From an uncultured Schlesneria sp. (GTDB lineage Bacteria > Planctomycetota > Planctomycetia > Planctomycetales > Planctomycetaceae), in the NCBI GenBank assembly GCA_903899985.1, contig CAIULL010000233.1, positions 1 to 64,000 on the forward strand: a stretch of 64,000 bases of DNA, written 5' to 3'. This document shows positions 56,135-64,000 of this stretch, one piece after another. A model generated the notes under the pieces. It was given only the letters and a program-made list of their open reading frames with translations. It made no database searches and had not been told where the DNA came from. How positions within the stretch are numbered: the stretch's first letter is position 1; every line of letters starts with the position of its first letter. The translations under genes were made by a program, and so were the position numbers.

Positions 56135-57760
56135 GTGAATGTTAACAAGTCTGCCGAGTTGACACCGGCTCGTCTCTTTCTGCGATCATGCAAGAAAACA
56201 TTGAATGTGGTTCGAGTCGCAGACTCAAGCGGTGTCAAGCTGACAGGAGGAAAACTCTTGTCAGCTGTGATGGCGATTCGTCGAGTGCTGCTGCGTGATG
56301 TTCTTGGGGTCGAAGAGAAGTGTGTCGGAATCCTCTTACCCGCCACGGCAGCGTCCGCGATTGCAAACCTCGCCGTCACAATGTCTGGGCGTACGGCAGT
56401 CAACCTGAACTTCACGACGACGGAAGCGGATATGCGCCATTGCGTCAAAGACGCAGGTTTACGACACGTACTCACAAGCAAGAAAATGCTGGAGAGAAAG
56501 CACTTCGATCTCGGAGTCGAGTATGTCTTTCTCGAAGATCTCAAAGAGAAGATCACGAACTTTGACAAAATTGTGGCCGGTGTTGCCGCGTATGTGGTTC
56601 CCTCAGCGTTACTGGAGCGAATGATAGGTCTGACTCGGGTTCTTCCCTCTGACATGATCGCCATCATCTTTACGTCTGGTTCCACGGGAGAGCCCAAGGG
56701 TGTCATGCTTTCGCAACACAACGTGAGTGCCACGGTCGAAGCTGCAGATCAGGTCTTCAACATCAAACATAGCGATTGCGTCCTGGGGATCTTGCCGTTA
56801 TTTCACTGTTTTGGATACGTTGCGGCGTTCTGGCTGCCCCTTTGCGTCACAGCGAAGGTTGTTTTTCATTTCAACCCTCTCGATGCTCGGCAGATTGGTG
56901 AATTAGCCGAACAGCATCAAGCCACGATCTTGTTCGGTACTCCGACATTTCTTCGAGGTTATCTCAAGCGATGCGAGAAGGAGCAGTTCCGCACTCTGGA
57001 CCTTGTGGTGGTCGGTGCTGAGAAAATGCCGCTTGATCTTGCGGAACAGTTTCTTGAAAAATTTGGAATTCAACCTTCCGAGGGCTATGGAACGACCGAG
57101 ACCTCTGGTCCGGCTTGCGTGAACGTCGCTGACCACCGCAGCGGTAACATCCAGCACAGGGGGACGAAACTCGGTTCTGTTGGTCGCCCGATGCCGGGAG
57201 TCATGGCGCGTGCGATTGATCCGGATACAAAGAAGCCCCTTCCATCGGGCGGTAACGGAATCATCTGCATCAAGGGGATCAACATCATGCTGGGCTATTT
57301 AAATCAGCCTGAGAAGACTGCGTCTGTGATCCAGGATGGTTGGTATGAAACCGGTGACATGGGATTCGTAGATGACGAGGGCTTTGTTCACATTACTGGT
57401 CGACTCAGCCGATTTTCCAAGATCGGCGGAGAAATGGTTCCGCATTTAAGGATCGAAGAGTGTCTGTTAAGGATTGTCGAAGATCCGACAAACACCGATG
57501 CTGGTATTCCACTTGCCGTGACATCCGTACCGGATGCCAAGAAGGGCGAGCGACTGATCGTATTACACAAGCCGATCGGAAAGCCCGTCAAACAAGTGCT
57601 GAATGAACTGGCAGATACAGGGCTTCCGACGCTCTGGATGCCGTCGCATGACGGCTTTATCGAAGTCGAAGAAATTCCTATCCTGGGAACTGGCAAGCTT
57701 GACCTGAAAGGGATCAAACAGGTTGCATTAGCCTTTGCGGAGAAAGATCAGCTGGGATAA
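56135..57760 (+). CDS. Stand-alone acyl-CoA/acyl-ACP synthetase, tandem copy of upstream C-terminal domain
   Basis: 541 residues from a GTG start with AGGA nine bases upstream. It begins at ELTPARLFLRSCKKTL, the same point at which the synthetase part starts in the gene before, and aligns with it to the end with no large gap (constant offset of 1755 bp). All AMP-binding motifs are kept (FTSGSTGEPKGVMLS, GYGTTETSG, YETGDMGF, GTGKLDLKG). It is therefore an intradomain tandem duplication that became its own gene. An 89-bp stretch is almost identical in DNA to its paralogue, while the rest has diverged. It probably activates fatty acids; different chain-length preference is possible. Confidence 0.93.
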   Translation: MNVNKSAELTPARLFLRSCKKTLNVVRVADSSGVKLTGGKLLSAVMAIRRVLLRDVLGVEEKCVGILLPATAASAIANLAVTMSGRTAVNLNFTTTEADMRHCVKDAGLRHVLTSKKMLERKHFDLGVEYVFLEDLKEKITNFDKIVAGVAAYVVPSALLERMIGLTRVLPSDMIAIIFTSGSTGEPKGVMLSQHNVSATVEAADQVFNIKHSDCVLGILPLFHCFGYVAAFWLPLCVTAKVVFHFNPLDARQIGELAEQHQATILFGTPTFLRGYLKRCEKEQFRTLDLVVVGAEKMPLDLAEQFLEKFGIQPSEGYGTTETSGPACVNVADHRSGNIQHRGTKLGSVGRPMPGVMARAIDPDTKKPLPSGGNGIICIKGINIMLGYLNQPEKTASVIQDGWYETGDMGFVDDEGFVHITGRLSRFSKIGGEMVPHLRIEECLLRIVEDPTNTDAGIPLAVTSVPDAKKGERLIVLHKPIGKPVKQVLNELADTGLPTLWMPSHDGFIEVEEIPILGTGKLDLKGIKQVALAFAEKDQLG

Positions 57761-57815
57761 ACAGCAGCTTAAACCGTCTTTCGAAAACTCTCTCTGATAC
57801 CTCGGCGGTGCGTCG

Positions 57816-58142
57816 ATGCTTAAATGGCTCAAACACGCGTTTTCAGTGGAGGCGTCAAGCTCGCCACGCCCCTCACCGTCACAGGAAAAAGCGATCGACG
57901 CTGTTTGTCGAGAGATCGTTCGGCGCCGTATGACACTGCCGGCTCAGATGTTTTTCGAGTCATCTGTCCCGCTTCATTTTTTAGCCGGGCAGATGCTGCG
58001 ATTCTTAGAACCGGTACTTGCTGTGGCTCTTGATCCTGCAGGAATCCGTGATTTTGCCTCGTTTCTGGAACAACGAGGGGCCCTTGAGTACATTGGCAAA
58101 CGAATGGAGGATCTGCAAGCGGATGGTGAGACTAAGGCTTGA
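57816..58142 (+). CDS. Small hypothetical protein upstream of mutL
   Basis: 108 residues beginning MLKWLKHAFSVEAS. After a proline/serine-rich stretch comes a helical domain (KAIDAVCREIVRRRMTLPAQMFFESSVPLHFLAGQMLRFLEPV) and a second helix pair (IRDFASFLEQRGALEYIGKRME). The LPAQMFFESSVPLHFLAGQ segment looks conserved. No family recognised and no signal peptide. The gap of 87 bp to the mutL-type gene and 55 bp to the synthetase suggests co-transcription with one or both. Confidence 0.8.
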   Translation: MLKWLKHAFSVEASSSPRPSPSQEKAIDAVCREIVRRRMTLPAQMFFESSVPLHFLAGQMLRFLEPVLAVALDPAGIRDFASFLEQRGALEYIGKRMEDLQADGETKA

Positions 58143-58229
58143 ATCAGCCTGACGAACCCCATTCTTTATTGCCAGATTATCCGTTACGATTTGTCATTGA
58201 CCTAACTGCCTTCAACGATCGGCGACACA

Positions 58230-60074
58230 ATGCAACCAGCTCAATCCGGTGCTTCTTCATCGCTGTCGCGTTTCCCCGATCCGGATTCTTTGCAGATCAT
58301 TCTTGCGACCGATTGCGGCAGCACCACAACAAAAGCGATTTTGATCGAAAAAATCGACGGCATTTATCGGCAAACATTTCGTGGTGAAGCCCCCACAACC
58401 GTCGAAGAGCCAACCGCCGATGTCACCATGGGTGTTGTTAATGCTGCCACCGAGGTCGGGGAGTTAGCCGGTCGTCGGTTAATCGATGAAAATGGTCAAA
58501 TCATTCGACCTGCACGGGAAAACGAAGGGTGCGATGTTTATATTTCGACGTCCAGTGCTGGTGGTGGATTGCAGATGCTGGTTGCTGGCGTCGTTCGTGA
58601 AATGACCGCAGCCAGTGCCGAAAGAGCGGCGCTGGGGGCGGGTGCAATCGTGATGGAGACTTTGGCGTCGAACGATAAACGGAAGCCGTTTGAACAGATT
58701 CAACGAATTCGCGAATTGCGACCTGACATGATTCTTCTTGCAGGTGGAACTGACGGAGGGACAACTTCACATGTCGTTCAATTAGCAGAATTAATTGCCC
58801 CTGCGAAGCCGCAGCCTCGTTTTGGCGGACAATATAAAATGCCGCTCATTTTTGCGGGAAATCAAGAAGCTGCTTCGGCTGTCACTGAGGTCCTTGGAGA
58901 GACTGTCGAATTGTCAATTGTCCCCAACGTTCGTCCAGTACTTGAACGTGAGGAACTCGGGCCAGCTCGCGATTGTGTTCATGATCTGTTTCTCGAGCAC
59001 GTGATGGCTCATGCGCCGGGATACGATAAACTCATTGATTGGGCCGACGCTCCGATTATGCCGACTCCTGGAGCGGTGGGAGATATCCTGAAAACGATTG
59101 CGGAGATCAATGGTATCAACGCAGTGGGTGTCGATATTGGAGGGGCAACAACGGACGTCTTTTCAGTTTTTGGTGGCGTTTTCAATCGAACGGTGAGCGC
59201 GAATCTGGGGATGAGTTATTCCATCTCGAATGTCCTGGCAGAAGCGACTTTGCCAAAGATTCTGCGGTGGGTGCCGTATGAATGTGATGAGCGGGAATTG
59301 CGCAACCGCGTCAAGAACAAAATGATTCGACCGACGACAATTCCACAAACGCTGGATGCACTGATGTTCGAACAGGCCGTCGCGCGCGAAGCATTGCGGC
59401 TTTCTTATTTGCAGCATCAACAGTTTGCCACGACTTTGGTCGGAGTCCAGCAGCAACGATCGATCGGTGATGCCTTTGGTCAACAAGGTGGCGCCAGATC
59501 GATCGTCGATAACATGGCTGTTGACCTTTTAGTTGGTTCAGGAGGCGTTCTCTCGCACGCGCCCCGGATGGAGCAAACGGCGATGATGTTGATCGATGCA
59601 TTTGAGCCCGAAGGGATTACTCGACTGGCAAAGGATAGCATCTTCATGATGCCTCATCTTGGAGTGCTCGCATCGGTGCATCCCCGCGCGGCAATGGAAG
59701 TTTTTGAACGTGACTGTCTCGTCTATCTTGGGACGTGTATCGCTCCCAAGGGACGACCAAAGCCAGGCCAGCTTGTGTGTCATTATGCGTTTGAAGGGGA
59801 ACTGCAAGAGTCTGGTGAATTGCGAGGTGGTGAAGTTGTCAGACTGCGGCTGGGCGTTGGTCAAACAGCGCAAGTCATCTTGCAGCCGGCGCGTGGTTTT
59901 GATGTCGGATCGGGGCCGGGAAAGGCGCGTTCGGCAACGGTTCATGGGGGAACCGTCGGTATTATCGTTGATGGTCGAGGCAGGTCACTCGAATTGCCTG
60001 AGGACCGCGCCAAGTGCCGCGAATTAGTGGTCAAATGGAACCGGGCAATCGATATGTACCCAGAGAGGCGATGA
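58230..60074 (+). CDS. glmL: Glutamate mutase L (MutL/GlmL) family protein
   Basis: 614 residues of the actin-like ATPase superfamily. Phosphate-binding motifs: ATDCGSTTTKAILIEK near residue 26-41 and GVDIGGATTDVFSVFGG in the middle, and the adenosine-site-like LLVGSGGVLSHAPR. The family is named for being encoded with the B12-dependent glutamate mutase (GlmS/GlmE) and is thought to be a reactivase or chaperone, but many members occur without the mutase. No mutase subunit is present in this window, so another client is likely here. Confidence 0.9.
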   Translation: MQPAQSGASSSLSRFPDPDSLQIILATDCGSTTTKAILIEKIDGIYRQTFRGEAPTTVEEPTADVTMGVVNAATEVGELAGRRLIDENGQIIRPARENEGCDVYISTSSAGGGLQMLVAGVVREMTAASAERAALGAGAIVMETLASNDKRKPFEQIQRIRELRPDMILLAGGTDGGTTSHVVQLAELIAPAKPQPRFGGQYKMPLIFAGNQEAASAVTEVLGETVELSIVPNVRPVLEREELGPARDCVHDLFLEHVMAHAPGYDKLIDWADAPIMPTPGAVGDILKTIAEINGINAVGVDIGGATTDVFSVFGGVFNRTVSANLGMSYSISNVLAEATLPKILRWVPYECDERELRNRVKNKMIRPTTIPQTLDALMFEQAVAREALRLSYLQHQQFATTLVGVQQQRSIGDAFGQQGGARSIVDNMAVDLLVGSGGVLSHAPRMEQTAMMLIDAFEPEGITRLAKDSIFMMPHLGVLASVHPRAAMEVFERDCLVYLGTCIAPKGRPKPGQLVCHYAFEGELQESGELRGGEVVRLRLGVGQTAQVILQPARGFDVGSGPGKARSATVHGGTVGIIVDGRGRSLELPEDRAKCRELVVKWNRAIDMYPERR

Positions 60075-60245
60075 ATGAATTCCTGGCAGGTTTCGAGGGG
60101 CGAGAAAATCTTCAGGATTGGGGTTGGAATGAGTCACAGTCCCAAGTCGCAATTCAGCCTTCTTGTTCCGTCGCGAACTTGCTGCAGGGCGCCTATAATC
60201 CGCGCGGTAAATCGAACCGTGAACATTCGAAGAGGAGTATTGTGA

Positions 60246-61184
60246 GTGGCCGACGACCAGCAGTTGATTGCGGGCTTGGAACAAAACATCGCGACGGCCA
60301 TTCTTGGCAAACCGGAACCAATTCATCTGTCACTGGTGGCGCTCCTTGCGGGAGGACACCTGTTGGTTGAGGATGCGCCGGGAGTCGGAAAGACTTCACT
60401 CGCGAAAGCGTTGGCGCGCAGCCTTTCATGTGAGTTCAAGCGGTTACAATTCACGCCTGACATGCTGCCGAGCGACATTCTCGGGTCAAACGTCTTCTTG
60501 CCGAATCGAGGTGAATTCGAATTTCGTCCAGGTCCGATTTTTACAAATGTGTTGCTGGCAGATGAAATAAACCGGACCACGCCGCGAACTCAAAGTGCTC
60601 TCCTTGAAGCGATGAGCGAAGGGCAGGTTTCTGCGGAAGGCAAAACCTACCCGCTTCCGTCACCATTTTTTGTTTTGGCGACCCAAAATCCTTTTGAGTT
60701 TGAAGGGACCTATCCACTTCCTGAAAATCAACTCGACCGATTTATGGTCTGTATCGAAATTGGATATCCATCTCGCGATGTGGAAAAGAATGTGCTGATT
60801 AATCATCGAGATGGGGAACCTGGGGACAAGCTTAAGTCCGTGGTCAATACTGAGCAATTGCGTCGGCTTCAATCAGCGGTGCGAGCAGTCAAAGTCGAAG
60901 ATTCGCTTAACGACTATATTCTCGAAATCGTGGAATCCACCAGAACGCACGAACAACTTCACTTGGGCGTCAGTACTCGGGGGGCCATTACGCTTTATCG
61001 AGCCGTTCAGGGATTAGCGTTGATCGAAGGTCGAAACTACGCCGTGACCGACGATGTCAAACGACTGGTTCTTCCCGTGTTGGCTCACCGTATTGTTGTG
61101 AAGGGTGTTTTGCACGAAGGACGCCGAGACCGAGCGAAAGCCGTTCTCAGGCAGATTATGAATAAGACGCCAGTACCGTCCTGA
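60246..61184 (+). CDS. MoxR-family AAA+ ATPase
   Basis: 312 residues from a GTG start with GAGGAG nine bases upstream. Walker A DAPGVGKTSL, Walker B LLADEINRTTPRTQSAL, sensor ATQNPFEFEGTYPLPENQLDRF, and the lid ALIEGRNYAVTDDVKRLVLPVLAHR. MoxR ATPases act as chaperones for protein maturation, often with a von Willebrand A or DUF58 protein encoded next; here the next gene is a convergent peptidase, so the partner lies elsewhere. It follows mutL by 171 bp. Confidence 0.95.
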   Translation: MADDQQLIAGLEQNIATAILGKPEPIHLSLVALLAGGHLLVEDAPGVGKTSLAKALARSLSCEFKRLQFTPDMLPSDILGSNVFLPNRGEFEFRPGPIFTNVLLADEINRTTPRTQSALLEAMSEGQVSAEGKTYPLPSPFFVLATQNPFEFEGTYPLPENQLDRFMVCIEIGYPSRDVEKNVLINHRDGEPGDKLKSVVNTEQLRRLQSAVRAVKVEDSLNDYILEIVESTRTHEQLHLGVSTRGAITLYRAVQGLALIEGRNYAVTDDVKRLVLPVLAHRIVVKGVLHEGRRDRAKAVLRQIMNKTPVPS

Positions 61185-61188
61185 TAAT

Positions 61189-61890
61189 TCATCGTTTCGT
61201 TTGAAGTGCTCCGACACTTTGCATGCAAAGCATCAACATTAAAGCGCCCGCGAACGGTTGCTGCATTTTCGTAAATAGATAATACGCAGCTGCACCGGAC
61301 ACGACTGCGCCAACTTTCAGGGCCATTCCCGAGGGGTCACGAAAACGCATCGCCTCACAGAATGACTCCAGAATATAGCCGCCATCTAAAGGAAGTACCG
61401 GCAGCAGATTGAAGAGCCCCCAATAGAGGTTCATAAAGCTCAGGAAACTCACGGCGCTCAACAGATAAAAGTAGTAATCGTTCCCCGATTCATAATGGTC
61501 GATGGCATGCATATTGTGATTCAGGCCCGTCAGGCGTTTTAGCAGAAAGACCAGTCCAAAAAGCATGAATCCCGCACAGGGACCCATCAATGAAACAAGG
61601 ATTGATCTCCAGGGGGTGTCGCCGCGATTCCGTCGCGAAATCGCCTGTCCTCCACCGAAATACATCACAATTTCTGTGGGCCAGCCAAATGATTCGGCGG
61701 TCAGAGCGTGGCCGAGTTCATGGATCAGGATCGAAACGAACGCACACACGACCCAGATGAAAACTAATTGGCTCGTCGCAAGGTTCGATCCAAATAAAAT
61801 ACTACCCAGCCAGAATGATGGGTGTACTCGAATTGGAATTCCGAATGCAACAAGCCGTACATCCAAAGGCGTTGGTTCAATTCCAATCAT
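61189..61890 (-). CDS. Site-2-protease-type M50 metallopeptidase
   Basis: 233 residues with five to six transmembrane helices. The zinc-binding motif HELGH is at 57-61 inside the first core helix; the third ligand region NLLPVLPLDGG is present. It belongs to the intramembrane-cleaving protease group of rhomboid-independent type (S2P, SpoIVFB-like short form without PDZ). It is tail to tail with MoxR, only four bases apart. Confidence 0.92.
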   Translation of the reverse strand: MIGIEPTPLDVRLVAFGIPIRVHPSFWLGSILFGSNLATSQLVFIWVVCAFVSILIHELGHALTAESFGWPTEIVMYFGGGQAISRRNRGDTPWRSILVSLMGPCAGFMLFGLVFLLKRLTGLNHNMHAIDHYESGNDYYFYLLSAVSFLSFMNLYWGLFNLLPVLPLDGGYILESFCEAMRFRDPSGMALKVGAVVSGAAAYYLFTKMQQPFAGALMLMLCMQSVGALQTKR

Positions 61891-62037
61891 GCGATCAGTT
61901 CACTTCTGTAAGAAAATCCGGTAACAAGGTTTGATTCTAACTGTGTCGTCACTTGAGGCAACTGCCTGATTCGACACACCTCGAAAAATTGCCTGGCTCA
62001 ATTCTTTAACACGTCCTGTGAACCAAAGGAAGTACCG

Positions 62038-63111
62038 ATGACGAAATGCGCCCGTCTGATTCCGGTCTCAGTATTAAAGTTGATCACAATTGTTTGTCTT
62101 TGCCTTTTGTCCACGTCGTCGTTTGCAGACGAACCTATCGTTCCGGCCGACGCAAAGCTGGAAAAGCTGTTTGAATCGAAGGTTCTGACGGAAGGTGTTT
62201 GCGTCGCATTTGATGGGACAGTCTATTTCAGTGAAATTACATTCTCTCATGTGGCTCGTGATGCTCAGGGAGTCATCGAAGCCGGGCACATCTGGAAGTT
62301 CGATCCTGCCACGAATAAGACTTCGATCTTTCGTTCTCCGAGCGGAATGTCAAATGGCATTAAATTTGATGCATCGGGAAACATGATCGTTGCGGAAGGT
62401 GCCGATTATGGCGGCCGACGTGTGACGCGAACCGATATGAAGACGGGCAAAAGTTATATTCTTGCAGGGCTTTTTGAGGGACGACCGCTCAACTCTCCGA
62501 ACGACATTACCATCGACGAAAAAGGGCGTATTTATTTCAGTGACCCACGATATCTGGGGCACGAACCGATTGACCAATCGATTCAGGCTGTTTACCGCAT
62601 CGATACCGACGGGACCCTCCACCGGATCATTACCGATGCTGGAAAGCCGAACGGGGTTGCGATTTCTCCTGACCAGAAGACTTTATATGTTGTCAGCAAT
62701 GACAATGGATCGACGGCCATCGAGCGGCTCGAAAAAGGAACGGGAACGCAAGCCGACAAGGTGATCACACCGCTGCGCAAAGGGTTTATGGCACTGATGG
62801 CATACGACCTTTCCCCCGATGGAAAGGCCTCCTTTCGAAAAACGCTTGTTGATTACTCGCCGTTCGACGGTCCGGACGGACTTGTTGTTGATAAGGACGG
62901 GAACCTTTACGTTGCTGTTCGGGCCGAGAATCGCCCCGGTATTTATGCCTACAGCCCGGAAGGGAAAGAGCTGGCGTACATCAAGACAGAAGTTCCTACC
63001 AATGTCGGTTTTGGCCGTGGTATCGAAGCCAAGACTCTTTATATTACTGCCGGATCGAGTCTCTACAGGATTCGCCTGAATCGTGAGGGATACCATCTTC
63101 CGCTTCGTTAA
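62038..63111 (+). CDS. Secreted SMP-30/gluconolactonase-like beta-propeller protein
   Basis: 357 residues. Signal peptide LKLITIVCLCLLSTSSFADE. The six-bladed propeller is recognised by GVCVAFDGTVYFSEI, SGMSNGIKFDASGNMIVAEGADYGGRRV, NSPNDITIDEKGRIYFSDPRY, GKPNGVAISPDQKTLYV and GPDGLVVDKDGNLYVAV, where the conserved Glu, Asn and Asp metal ligands of the family appear in order. It likely hydrolyses a sugar lactone or a similar ester outside the cytoplasm; substrate not known. AAAGGAAG lies five bases before the ATG. Confidence 0.92.
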   Translation: MTKCARLIPVSVLKLITIVCLCLLSTSSFADEPIVPADAKLEKLFESKVLTEGVCVAFDGTVYFSEITFSHVARDAQGVIEAGHIWKFDPATNKTSIFRSPSGMSNGIKFDASGNMIVAEGADYGGRRVTRTDMKTGKSYILAGLFEGRPLNSPNDITIDEKGRIYFSDPRYLGHEPIDQSIQAVYRIDTDGTLHRIITDAGKPNGVAISPDQKTLYVVSNDNGSTAIERLEKGTGTQADKVITPLRKGFMALMAYDLSPDGKASFRKTLVDYSPFDGPDGLVVDKDGNLYVAVRAENRPGIYAYSPEGKELAYIKTEVPTNVGFGRGIEAKTLYITAGSSLYRIRLNREGYHLPLR

Positions 63112-63409
63112 ATTCAATCTGAACTCGATTGGACGTTAGCTTCGTCGGTTGACGCCAGTATCACACTGCGAGTTGAATCCTGACATCTGGATAACAGCAG
63201 ATCGTGGATGCTTTTGAGTTTCCCGATCAGTCAATGATCGTCTTCGAAGAATCACAGTCGCGAAATCGAATGACCTGCAATTCGAATTTCAGGCGCAACT
63301 TAAGAGGCTTGTCGTATGACAACAGATCGGCGATAACTTTCAATCGTGGGCAAAAGCTTACTCACTGACAACGGACTGAGGTTTTATCAGAGTTTGAGAA
63401 GGATCGCAG

Positions 63410-63775
63410 ATGGGTGTCGCGAGCGACGCGTTTCGGATCGAGATGTCGGGGGGGACCATCGTCATTGCACCAGTTGGTGACGTTAACATGTTTTCTGCGG
63501 AGCTTCTTGCGGAAGCAGCAGATATGATGACGGAGTTGATCGAGGGGCACGAGTCACCCATGCTGGTTATCGATCTGAGCGGGGTGCCAAGTTGTGGTTC
63601 CGTATTCATGTCGTTCCTCTTACGTTGTCACAAGGCTGTCAAAAGCCGAAGTGGTGAAATGGTGTTGAGCGGTGCCAGTCAAATGTTGCGTGAGCTATTG
63701 TCGCTCACGCGATTAGACACTGTCTGGGCTCTTTACCAGACCCGTGAGGAAGCTCTTGACGCTGTTGATGGTTAA
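63410..63775 (+). CDS. STAS-domain protein (anti-sigma factor antagonist type)
   Basis: 121 residues. GTIVIAPVGDVNMFSAELLAEAADMM forms the first strand-helix unit; SPMLVIDLSGVPSCGSVFMSFLLRC carries the site where relatives have D-S-x-G (the phospho-acceptor Ser region); GEMVLSGASQMLRELLSLTRLDTVWALYQTREEALDAV closes the fold. The Asp that normally precedes the key Ser is replaced by Gly (CGS). Probably a partner-switch protein controlled by an RsbW-like kinase. GAAGGA is six bases before the ATG. The next gene begins six bases after the stop. Confidence 0.88.
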   Translation: MGVASDAFRIEMSGGTIVIAPVGDVNMFSAELLAEAADMMTELIEGHESPMLVIDLSGVPSCGSVFMSFLLRCHKAVKSRSGEMVLSGASQMLRELLSLTRLDTVWALYQTREEALDAVDG

Positions 63776-63781
63776 TATTCT

Positions 63782-64000
63782 ATGAGTTCAGATTCCACGT
63801 CACCGATTGGCCAAGATTCCGCGATTCCCTCGTCTTCAGCCAAGTATGAGCAAGACGCACGAGCGGTCTTAATTGCGGAAATCAAAGAAACCGCTGACAA
63901 ACTTAACCGCGATCAGGCATCAAGGGGTGATCTCAAGATCCTCAGTCGAGCCTTGAAAGAGCTTCGATATGCCTTCAAGGTCTTCACTCCCTTTCGCCAG
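63782..64000 (+). CDS. Start of a probable LOG-family (TIGR00730) protein, cut by window edge
   Basis: 73 codons visible, starting [14 protein letters not shown]. After a polar linker the segment [22 protein letters not shown] is present, which resembles the N-terminal extension found ahead of the FGSAR motif in planctomycete LOG-type phosphoribohydrolases; the motif itself would be beyond the edge. The spacing of six bases from the STAS stop codon suggests an operon. Call depends on the missing part. Confidence 0.55.
   Translation, partial: MSSDSTSPIGQDSAIPSSSAKYEQDARAVLIAEIKETADKLNRDQASRGDLKILSRALKELRYAFKVFTPFRQ

Noticed and set aside
56113-56733. 206-codon minus-strand frame, similar to another at 54286-54663
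   Set aside because: Both are antisense to the two paralogous synthetase genes; their similarity only reflects the duplication.
1-64000. tRNA, rRNA or CRISPR array
   Set aside because: No cloverleaf with a T-arm, no rRNA-like sequence and no regularly spaced direct repeats were found by eye.

Overview
The window looks like a piece of a planctomycete chromosome (class Planctomycetia). The markers are families that are typical of, or strongly expanded in, that phylum: three large cytochrome-c-like PSCyt/PSD1 proteins (DUF1592 type at 1-1844; DUF1549/DUF1553 type at 15134-18001 and 41436-44015), two of them followed directly by a DUF1501 protein with a twin-arginine-like leader (18154-19542, 44027-45511), three PEP-CTERM sorted proteins (23659, 33455, 36797), VCBS/FG-GAP and SMP-30 secreted proteins, and a glutamate-mutase-L homologue. 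Genus cannot be fixed from sequence alone. I saw no rRNA, tRNA or CRISPR array.

Left part (1-5 kb): the start of a DUF1592 cytochrome-like gene runs off the left edge, downstream of a SelO AMPylase gene on the same strand; then a secreted alpha/beta hydrolase. From about 5.0 to 9.2 kb lies an accessory island. It holds small orphan genes (one resembling the SinR/Cas2-like fold), an IS4-family transposase with terminators on both sides, and is bracketed by inverted copies of a dispersed repeat. A Tat-exported amidohydrolase, a pair of inverted bipartite palindromic elements (10256-10557) and an LRR protein follow.

Middle (12-30 kb): an OmpR-type two-component pair, the first PSD1/DUF1501 pair with a perfect 13-bp hairpin between the genes, a divergently placed VCBS protein, a glutaryl-CoA-dehydrogenase-like acyl-CoA dehydrogenase, a VOC protein, a PEP-CTERM protein, a membrane thioredoxin-fold protein, then a minus-strand operon of a REC-HATPase protein and a 1216-residue hybrid kinase with HPt.

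30.4-33.3 kb is a compact candidate nitric-oxide/nitrosative stress module: an Rrf2 regulator with three Fe-S-type cysteines, divergent from a short hybrid-cluster protein gene and a protoglobin, with a perfect 10-5-10 inverted repeat in the divergent region.

33.4-48.5 kb carries exported proteins: PEP-CTERM proteins, a pentapeptide-repeat membrane protein, an M28 peptidase with PDZ domain, a formylglycine-generating-enzyme-like lipoprotein, the second PSD1/DUF1501 pair and a large esterase. 48.5-64 kb is more housekeeping-like: threonine dehydrogenase, RlmN, a class-I amidotransferase-fold protein that has lost its nucleophilic cysteine, a fused MFS/PlsC/acyl-ACP synthetase followed by a tandem copy of only its synthetase part, MutL/GlmL, MoxR ATPase, an M50 protease, an SMP-30 protein, a STAS protein and the start of a probable LOG-family gene.
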